NCBI RefSeq assembly: GCF_001613065.1
Contig: NZ_BDBQ01000058.1
Location: forward strand, 1 to 64,000
Source of the DNA: Nocardia miyunensis NBRC 108239
GTDB taxonomy: Bacteria > Actinomycetota > Actinomycetes > Mycobacteriales > Mycobacteriaceae
Direction: 5' to 3'
DNA: 64,000 bases
Below the pieces are notes generated by a model. That model did not search any database. It had not been told where the DNA came from and saw only the letters and a program-made list of their open reading frames with translations. A program made the translations under genes and the position numbers. Shown in pieces: positions 58,689 to 64,000 of this stretch. How positions within the stretch are numbered: position 1 is the first letter of the stretch; the number at the start of each line of letters is the position of its first letter.

Positions 58689-60521
58689 ATGACCTCAGTG
58701 ACCATTCCCGGTCTTCGCGGATCCGATGGCACCGCACCTACCGAGCACGCGGGGTTGCTCGCCTGGGTCGGGGAGGTCGCAGAACTCACCCAGCCCGATC
58801 GAGTGGTGTGGGCGAACGGCTCCGACGAGGAGTGGGACGTGCTGACCGCCCAGCTCGTCGAGGCCGGCACGTTCCAGCGGCTCAACGACGCGAAGAAGCC
58901 CAACTCCTTCTTGGCGCTGTCGGATCCCTCCGACGTCGCGCGGGTGGAGTCGCGCACGTTCATCTGTTCGCGCACCGAGGCCGAGGCGGGCCCGACCAAC
59001 AACTGGGTCGATCCGGTCGAGATGCGCAAGACCATGACCGAGCTGTACCGCGGTTCGATGAAGGGCCGCACCATGTACGTGGTGCCGTTCTGCATGGGTC
59101 CGCTGGGCGCCGAGGATCCGAAACTGGGTGTGGAGATCACCGATTCGGAGTACGTCGTGGTCTCGATGCGCGTGATGACCCGCATGGGCACGGCCGCGCT
59201 GGAGAAGCTGGGCACGGACAAGCCGTTCGTCAAGGCCCTGCACTCGGTCGGCGCGCCGCTGGCCGACGGTCAGGCCGACGTCCCGTGGCCGTGCAACGAC
59301 ACCAAGTACATCACCCACTTCCCCGAGGACCGCGAGATCTGGTCGTACGGTTCGGGTTACGGCGGCAACGCCCTGCTGGGCAAGAAGTGTTACTCGCTGC
59401 GTATCGCCTCGGCGATGGCCCACGACGAGGGCTGGCTGGCCGAGCACATGCTGATCCTCAAGCTGATCTCGCCGGAGAACAAGAACTACTACATCGCGGC
59501 CGCGTTCCCGAGCGCCTGCGGTAAGACCAACCTCGCGATGCTGCAGCCGACCGTGCCGGGCTGGCGCGCGGAGACCCTGGGCGACGACATCGCCTGGATG
59601 CGTTTCGGCGAGGACGGCCGCCTGTACGCGGTCAACCCGGAGTTCGGTTTCTTCGGTGTCGCCCCCGGCACCAACCGCAGCTCCAACCCGAACGCCATGG
59701 AAACCCTGCAGGCCGGAAACACCGTCTACACCAACGTCGCGCTGACCGACGACCACGACGTCTGGTGGGAGGGCCTCGAGGGCGAGCCCGATCACCTGAT
59801 CGACTGGAAGGGTAACGACTGGTTCCTGCGGGAGACCGAAACCCTTGCCGCGCATCCGAATTCGCGTTACTGCACGCCGATGTCGCAGTGCCCCACGCTG
59901 GCTCCGGAATGGGACGACCCGCAGGGCGTGCCGATTTCGGCGATCCTGTTCGGCGGCCGTCGCAAGACCACCATCCCCCTGGTGACCGAATCCTTCGACT
60001 GGCAGCACGGCGTGTTCATGGGCGCGACCATGTCCTCGGAGCAGACCGCCGCCGCCGAGGGCAAGGTCGGCAACGTGCGTCGCGATCCGATGGCGATGCT
60101 GCCGTTCATGGGCTACCACGTCGGTGACTACATGAACCACTGGATCAACCTGGGCAAGAACGCCGATGCCGCCAAGTTGCCGAAGATCTTCTACGTCAAC
60201 TGGTTCCGTCGCGGCGAGGACGGCCGCTTCCTGTGGCCCGGCTTCGGCGAGAACTCGCGCGTGCTGGAGTGGATCGTCAACCGCATCGAGGGCAAGGCCG
60301 GGGCCGAGTCGACCGCGGTCGGCCACGTGCCCACCGCCGCGCATCTCGACCTCGACGGTCTGAATGTGGATCCGGCCGACGTCGACGCGTCGCTGAAGGT
60401 CGATCTGGACGAGTGGCGTCGGGAGATTCCGCTCATCGAGGAGTGGTTCGAGTTCGTCGGCGATAAGTTGCCGTCCGGTGTGCGTGACGAATTCGAGGCG
60501 CTCAAAGAGCGCCTGGGCTGA
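58689..60521 (+). CDS. pckG: Phosphoenolpyruvate carboxykinase (GTP)
   Basis: A 610-residue GTP-dependent PEPCK converting oxaloacetate and GTP to PEP, GDP and CO2, linking the TCA cycle to gluconeogenesis and important for growth on lipids. Motifs: RVVWANGSDEEWD, NNWVDPVEM, PFCMGPLGAE, the PEPCK-specific YGSGYGGNALLGKKC, the kinase-1a loop AAFPSACGKTNLAML, the Mn-site Asp in TLGDDIAWMRF, and FGVAPGTNRSSNPNAM. The ATG at 58689 has AGGAGA 7 nt upstream. An intrinsic terminator follows at 60541-60578. Position near trmB and mmpL3 is as in M. tuberculosis (pckA). Confidence 0.98.
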   Translation: MTSVTIPGLRGSDGTAPTEHAGLLAWVGEVAELTQPDRVVWANGSDEEWDVLTAQLVEAGTFQRLNDAKKPNSFLALSDPSDVARVESRTFICSRTEAEAGPTNNWVDPVEMRKTMTELYRGSMKGRTMYVVPFCMGPLGAEDPKLGVEITDSEYVVVSMRVMTRMGTAALEKLGTDKPFVKALHSVGAPLADGQADVPWPCNDTKYITHFPEDREIWSYGSGYGGNALLGKKCYSLRIASAMAHDEGWLAEHMLILKLISPENKNYYIAAAFPSACGKTNLAMLQPTVPGWRAETLGDDIAWMRFGEDGRLYAVNPEFGFFGVAPGTNRSSNPNAMETLQAGNTVYTNVALTDDHDVWWEGLEGEPDHLIDWKGNDWFLRETETLAAHPNSRYCTPMSQCPTLAPEWDDPQGVPISAILFGGRRKTTIPLVTESFDWQHGVFMGATMSSEQTAAAEGKVGNVRRDPMAMLPFMGYHVGDYMNHWINLGKNADAAKLPKIFYVNWFRRGEDGRFLWPGFGENSRVLEWIVNRIEGKAGAESTAVGHVPTAAHLDLDGLNVDPADVDASLKVDLDEWRREIPLIEEWFEFVGDKLPSGVRDEFEALKERLG

Positions 60522-60540
60522 GTCCGGCGCGAAATACGTT

Positions 60541-60578
60541 CCGCCCGTAGCGTCTTACCGACGCTGCGGGCGGTTTTT
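60541..60578 (+). terminator. Rho-independent terminator of pckG
   Basis: CCGCCCGTAGCGTC (60541-60554), loop TTACC, GACGCTGCGGGCGG (60560-60573), then TTTTT: a 14-bp stem with one G-T pair followed by a U-run, 20 bp after the pckG stop. It is the only textbook intrinsic terminator I found in the window. Confidence 0.92.
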
Positions 60579-60820
60579 CGTGTACCAGTACGCCTCTCGC
60601 GAGCTGCGCGCCCAGCGGAGTGAGTTTTTTCGCACGATGTGTCCGGTCCGGATGGGTATGAAACGGACTTCGGTGCCTTATTCTTGAATGTGTTCTACAT
60701 CTCATGTCCGACCGGTTCGATTGCGGGAAATTAACTAATCGGCTGAACTGAATGCCTCGCCGTCTCGGCGGATCATTTCCGTCCCACGTCGGCGCAGGCC
60801 GATCATGGAGGTGCATGGGC

Positions 60821-61021
60821 ATGGCCGAGTTGGAGTTCGATTCGCCCGTCGTTCCGCGGGCGCCCGAGTTCGAGTTGCCGACTGCGAGTACGCCGATGCG
60901 CCGAGCCGCGCGGCAATTGCAGGCGGCACTGCCGGACGGGTGGGAGGTCGAGGTCGTGGACGCCCCCCGTCGGCCGGGGCAGGTTCCGGCGGCGATGTTG
61001 CGAGTGCAGACGCCGAAGTGA
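60821..61021 (+). CDS. Small hypothetical protein
   Basis: A 66-residue protein from ATG 60821, spaced 8 nt from GGAGGT (60807-60812); ATG 60815 is a close alternative. The first half is an extended acidic/Pro segment (LEFDSPVVPRAPEFELP), then a helix MRRAARQLQAAL followed by a predicted strand WEVEVVDAP and a final strand MLRVQTPK. No family recognised. It is followed 176 bp downstream by another small gene in the same direction. Confidence 0.65.
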   Translation: MAELEFDSPVVPRAPEFELPTASTPMRRAARQLQAALPDGWEVEVVDAPRRPGQVPAAMLRVQTPK

Positions 61022-61197
61022 TGTTCATGCGTCACAGCGATCACGCTGGTTACCCTCAGGCGTCCCGAGTCTCGAAACCCGACCTGCCGGTTCGCTTTTC
61101 GTAGAACGCACTATTGCGTTTGGCCCTGCGACGGAGCATGCTGATAGCTAGCTGCTTTGGCCGATTTTTCAGATGCAATTGCAGGGGAGTCCGAGTC

Positions 61198-61485
61198 GTG
61201 GCGGTGCAAGTAGTCGGTAGATCGTTGATGACCAGTGATCAGACGCCGCACCAGGCAAGATCCGTGGGAACCGGCGGGTGGGTCGTATCGTTCCTGCCCG
61301 GCCGGACGCTGACGCTCGAACAGGCGACGGCCGCGCTGCAGGCCGCCGAGGCGGTTGCCGCGGTGCGCGAGTTGTCCGGCTCGGTGGGGCTGACGCCGCT
61401 GGAGACGGTGGGGTTGGCCATCCAGGAACCGCCGTGGAACGAATTCCCGCAGGCGGCGGGGCGCAGGTTCTGGCGTCGCGGGTGA
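61198..61485 (+). CDS. Small hypothetical protein with PGR-LTL helix motif
   Basis: About 95 residues from GTG 61198, which has GGGGAG 8 nt upstream; ATG 61228 would give 85. The centre reads WVVSFLPGRTLTLEQATAAL and continues into an Ala-rich helix; the tail ends PQAAGRRFWRRG. The LPGR-x-LTL-x-x-A-x-x-A-x-Q pattern also occurs in the small membrane-anchored protein at 5312-5644, suggesting a shared mini-domain. Function unknown. It converges with the methyltransferase, 29 bp away. Confidence 0.65.
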   Translation: MAVQVVGRSLMTSDQTPHQARSVGTGGWVVSFLPGRTLTLEQATAALQAAEAVAAVRELSGSVGLTPLETVGLAIQEPPWNEFPQAAGRRFWRRG

Positions 61486-61514
61486 ATGCCCCGGCAACCT
61501 TCGCTCGGCCGAGG

Positions 61515-62390
61515 TCACCGCTTGACGGCGACCACCACCAGGTTGCTGACCAGTAGTTCCCGGATGCCCGGTACGCGGACCAGCCACCAGGCCCAGCGCG
61601 GGTGATAGCGCGGGAACGTGGCCAGAATGTCCGCGCGTTCGCTCGCATGCGCCGCCCAGCGCAGGCCGTCGGCGGCGCGCACCGCGAACAGTGAGGTTCC
61701 GAAGCGGTTCTTCGGCTCGTGGCCGGTGCGACGCCGATATCTGCGGGCCGCGTACTCCCCGCCCAGATAGTGCCAGGGACCGGTCTCGTGCCCGCCGAAC
61801 GGACCCGCCCACACGGTGTAGGACAGCATCATCAGACCGCCCGGTCTGGTCACCCGCAGCATCTCCTCGGCCATCCGCCACGGGTGCGGAACATGTTCGG
61901 CCACATTGGATGACAGGCAGATGTCCACCGCGTCGTCGCGGAACGGCAGCGCCATCCCCGAACCCCGGACCGCGCCACGCACATTCAGGCCCGCGGCGTG
62001 CATCTCGGTCGGATCGGGTTCGACCGGAAGGTAGCGCGCGCCCGCCGCGGTGAACTCGTCGGCGAAATAGCCGGGTCCGCCGCCGACGTCGAGTACCGTC
62101 GCGCCGGTCAGCGAACAGCCGGTGAGATCGCGATAGAAGTCGGCGATCAGCTCGGCGGTGTCGACGGCGAGCCCGCCGTAGAACAGCGCCGGATCGGTCT
62201 GCTCGAATCGGAAACTGCCCAGCAAACGCAGGGATCGGCGCAATGTTGCGCGCCGGGCGAAGCTCGGGGATTCCCGTCGGCCGAATGCGGCGGCCCGGAG
62301 GGCGAGTGACGCCGTGGCACGGTGGGGGACAGCGGCGGTGGCGCGGCGTTCGGGGATGGGACGCGGCCCGGTTCGGTCGGCTCGAAGCAT
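61515..62390 (-). CDS. Class I SAM-dependent methyltransferase (Rv0224c-like)
   Basis: A 291-residue methyltransferase. The SAM-binding motif I is TVLDVGGGPGYF, an acidic residue ends strand 2 (YLPVEPDPTEM), motif II/III is DICLSSNVAEHVPHPWRMAEEML, and then VTRPGGLMMLSYTVWAGPFGGHE. The first 60 residues are Arg/Ala-rich and poorly conserved-looking, so the start (ATG 62390) is uncertain. It is divergent from a GT4 glycosyltransferase, matching Rv0224c/Rv0225 of M. tuberculosis. A role in envelope glycolipid or polysaccharide modification is plausible by context. Confidence 0.9.
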   Translation of the reverse strand: MLRADRTGPRPIPERRATAAVPHRATASLALRAAAFGRRESPSFARRATLRRSLRLLGSFRFEQTDPALFYGGLAVDTAELIADFYRDLTGCSLTGATVLDVGGGPGYFADEFTAAGARYLPVEPDPTEMHAAGLNVRGAVRGSGMALPFRDDAVDICLSSNVAEHVPHPWRMAEEMLRVTRPGGLMMLSYTVWAGPFGGHETGPWHYLGGEYAARRYRRRTGHEPKNRFGTSLFAVRAADGLRWAAHASERADILATFPRYHPRWAWWLVRVPGIRELLVSNLVVVAVKR

Positions 62391-62498
62391 GGCGTGCCAA
62401 GTTTTCCACAGTGATCCCTCAGACCCGAGACCGGATCCTGCCGCTAGGGTGGAGCGGATTGTCACCTCATCCGTTCCGAGAACCACTTGGAGTGTGCA

Positions 62499-64000
62499 GT
62501 GCTCGACCCCGGACCTCGCGGGCCGTCCGCGGCGACTCGAGCTGCCGAATCCAGGGCCGACACGAGTGCGGTGACGCCCGGGCCTGCCGCAGCGGGGTCG
62601 GCTGCTGATTCCGAGGCTGCGGTGAGTTCGGGTATGCCCGATTCCGGATCCCGTGGGCCGTTCGGGACCATGCGGGCTGCCGCGCCTCCGTTCGATGCGA
62701 GTTTCGCGGCCCCCGAGATCAGCTCCCGTGAGCAGCTCGGGGTGGCGCAAGTTGTTGTCCCGGTAGCGGATTCGAGTTCCGGTCTGTCCGGTCCCGGGCG
62801 CCGTGTGATGACGCGAGCCGTCGCATCCGGTGCCGTCGCGAGTCCCGGGGCCGGGCTGCCGCCTGCCGATGCGACCGACGGCGTGCGGGAGGTGCTGCTG
62901 CTGTGCTGGCGGGATACCGGGCATCCGCAGGGGGGCGGGAGTGAGCGGTATCTCGAGCAGGTGGGGGCGGAACTTGCCGCTCGGGGGGTCAAAGTGACGT
63001 TGCGGACCGCGCGGTATCCGGGCGCGGCGCGGCGGGAGCGGGTCGACGGGATCGAGATCAGCCGGGCCGGTGGGCGTTACACGGTTTATCCGCGGGCGCT
63101 GGCGGCGATGTTGCTCGGACGGTTGGGGCTCGGGCCGTTGCGCGATGTGCGGCCGGATGCGGTGATCGACACGCAGAACGGCATCCCCTTCTTCGCCCGG
63201 GCCGTGACGCGCGCGCCCGCGGTGGTGCTGGTGCATCACGGGCATCGCGAGCAGTGGCCGGTCGCCGGGCACTGGGTCGGCCGGGTCGGCTGGTGGATCG
63301 AATCGCGGCTGTCGCCGTGGGCGCATCGGCGCAATCAGTATCTGACCGTCTCGCTGCCCTCGGCGGAGGAATTGGCCTCGCTCGGGGTGGACAGATCGCG
63401 AATCGCGGTGGTGCGCAACGGGGCCGAACCCGTCCCGGCGCAGGCGCCGACCGGTGCGGCGCAGACCCGCACGCCGCATCCGAGCATCGTGGTGCTCTCG
63501 CGGCTGGTGCCGCACAAGCAGATCGAGGATGCGCTCGCCGCGGTGGCCGCCCTGCGGACCCGGCATCCGGGGCTGCATCTGGACGTCATCGGCGGCGGCT
63601 GGTGGGCGGAGAACCTGCAAATCCGCGCGCACGAACTGGATATCGCCGGATCGGTGACCTTCCACGGTCATGTCGACGAGGCCCGCAAACACGAATTGCT
63701 CTCGCGCGCATGGGTGCACGTGCTGCCCTCGCGTAAGGAGGGCTGGGGTCTGGCGGTGATCGAGGCCGCGCAGCACGGCGTGGCCACGGTCGGATACCGC
63801 AGCTCGCGCGGGCTCACCGACTCCGTCGTGGACGGTGTGACGGGGCTGCTGGTCGATGACCCGGAGCAGTTGAGCGAGGCCGTCGGCGAACTGCTCGCCA
63901 CCGCTGAGACCCGAACGGTCATGGGGGAGAAGGCTCGTGCTCGCGCTCGGGAATTCTCCTGGGAGCTGACCGCGAACGGCGTGCACGAGGTGTTGTCGGC
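62499..64000 (+). CDS. GT4-family glycosyltransferase (Rv0225-like), truncated by window end
   Basis: An open plus-strand frame runs to the window edge without a stop. From about residue 131 it matches M. tuberculosis Rv0225: VLLLCWRDTGHPQGGGSERY, TLRTARYPGAARRERVDG, HHGHREQWPVAGHW, RNQYLTVSLPSAEELASLGV, VVLSRLVPHKQIEDALAAV, and the nucleotide-sugar site PSRKEGWGLAVIEAAQHGVA. It is a retaining GT-B enzyme using a nucleotide sugar, probably in envelope glycan synthesis. The start is unsure: GTG 62499 (GGAG 6 nt upstream) adds a long Ala/Ser/Pro-rich N-terminus with less coding-like third positions, while ATG 62808 would give a start close to Rv0225. The last few residues are missing from this window. 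Confidence 0.9.
   Translation, partial: MLDPGPRGPSAATRAAESRADTSAVTPGPAAAGSAADSEAAVSSGMPDSGSRGPFGTMRAAAPPFDASFAAPEISSREQLGVAQVVVPVADSSSGLSGPGRRVMTRAVASGAVASPGAGLPPADATDGVREVLLLCWRDTGHPQGGGSERYLEQVGAELAARGVKVTLRTARYPGAARRERVDGIEISRAGGRYTVYPRALAAMLLGRLGLGPLRDVRPDAVIDTQNGIPFFARAVTRAPAVVLVHHGHREQWPVAGHWVGRVGWWIESRLSPWAHRRNQYLTVSLPSAEELASLGVDRSRIAVVRNGAEPVPAQAPTGAAQTRTPHPSIVVLSRLVPHKQIEDALAAVAALRTRHPGLHLDVIGGGWWAENLQIRAHELDIAGSVTFHGHVDEARKHELLSRAWVHVLPSRKEGWGLAVIEAAQHGVATVGYRSSRGLTDSVVDGVTGLLVDDPEQLSEAVGELLATAETRTVMGEKARARAREFSWELTANGVHEVLS

Noticed and set aside
1..64000. tRNA, rRNA, insertion-sequence and prophage genes
   Set aside because: Looked for by eye (cloverleaf 3' TTCGA arms, transposase or integrase motifs in translated frames); nothing convincing. 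A tRNAscan-SE and ISfinder run would be decisive.

Overview
The window is high-GC actinobacterial chromosome, most likely from Nocardia or a close relative in the mycolate-containing Mycobacteriales. Several blocks keep the gene order of Mycobacterium tuberculosis: AI-2E-type permease, mmpL3, NYN-domain protein, trmB, a two-gene GTPase-like pair, pckG, then a methyltransferase/glycosyltransferase pair like Rv0224c/Rv0225. leuS, a YqgE/AlgH protein, sigL-rslA and a glucosylglycerate hydrolase are also present. Many starts look leaderless (a TANNNT hexamer 6-8 nt before the start codon), as is common in this order. No rRNA, tRNA, CRISPR array, insertion sequence or phage gene was recognised.

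Layout. 0.4-3.4 kb: a P450 with a degenerate core plus a Baeyer-Villiger-type monooxygenase. 3.5-5.9 kb: an accessory block with an XRE/DUF5753 regulator and DUF397 protein, opposed by an operon of very small proteins across a repeat-rich operator. 6.3-9.5 kb: AraC regulator opposite a deazaflavin-dependent reductase, then a hydrolase-TetR operon with tandem operators. 9.7-12.4 kb: polar amino-acid ABC importer (binding protein fused to permease, then ATPase). 12.4-16.4 kb: intergenic repeats, secreted GH25 muramidase, glucosylglycerate hydrolase, SDR, LapA-like protein. 16.4-23.7 kb: alkylsulfatase, leuS, SdpI-like protein, HAD phosphatase.

23.8-31.6 kb is the most interesting stretch. An EXLDI-family protein with a ribbon-helix-helix-like N-terminus and a DrrAB-type ABC exporter lie on the minus strand. 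On the plus strand lies a tightly coupled operon: ThDP enzyme, SRPBCC protein, KAS III-like enzyme with its catalytic His replaced by Asn, a 49-residue ORF coupled by ATGA overlaps on both sides, and a HisC-like aminotransferase. A perfect palindrome sits in the shared control region. I infer an undescribed small-molecule pathway with its own exporter and local regulator. A DUF1772 membrane protein follows under a promoter bracketed by two palindromes.

31.6-48.6 kb: anti-sigma/sigma pair (rslA-sigL), YqgE protein, a second repeat cluster of the 12.4 kb family, PlsC acyltransferase, GNAT protein, glycerate kinase, aroQ, a penicillin-binding-protein-like lipoprotein without its catalytic lysines, membrane proteins, a class III adenylyl cyclase, a MacRS-like two-component system, an AI-2E permease, a DUF1707 protein and a hydrolase. 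49-64 kb: the mmpL3-trmB-pckG block, two small conserved-looking proteins, a methyltransferase, and a GT4 glycosyltransferase cut by the window edge.
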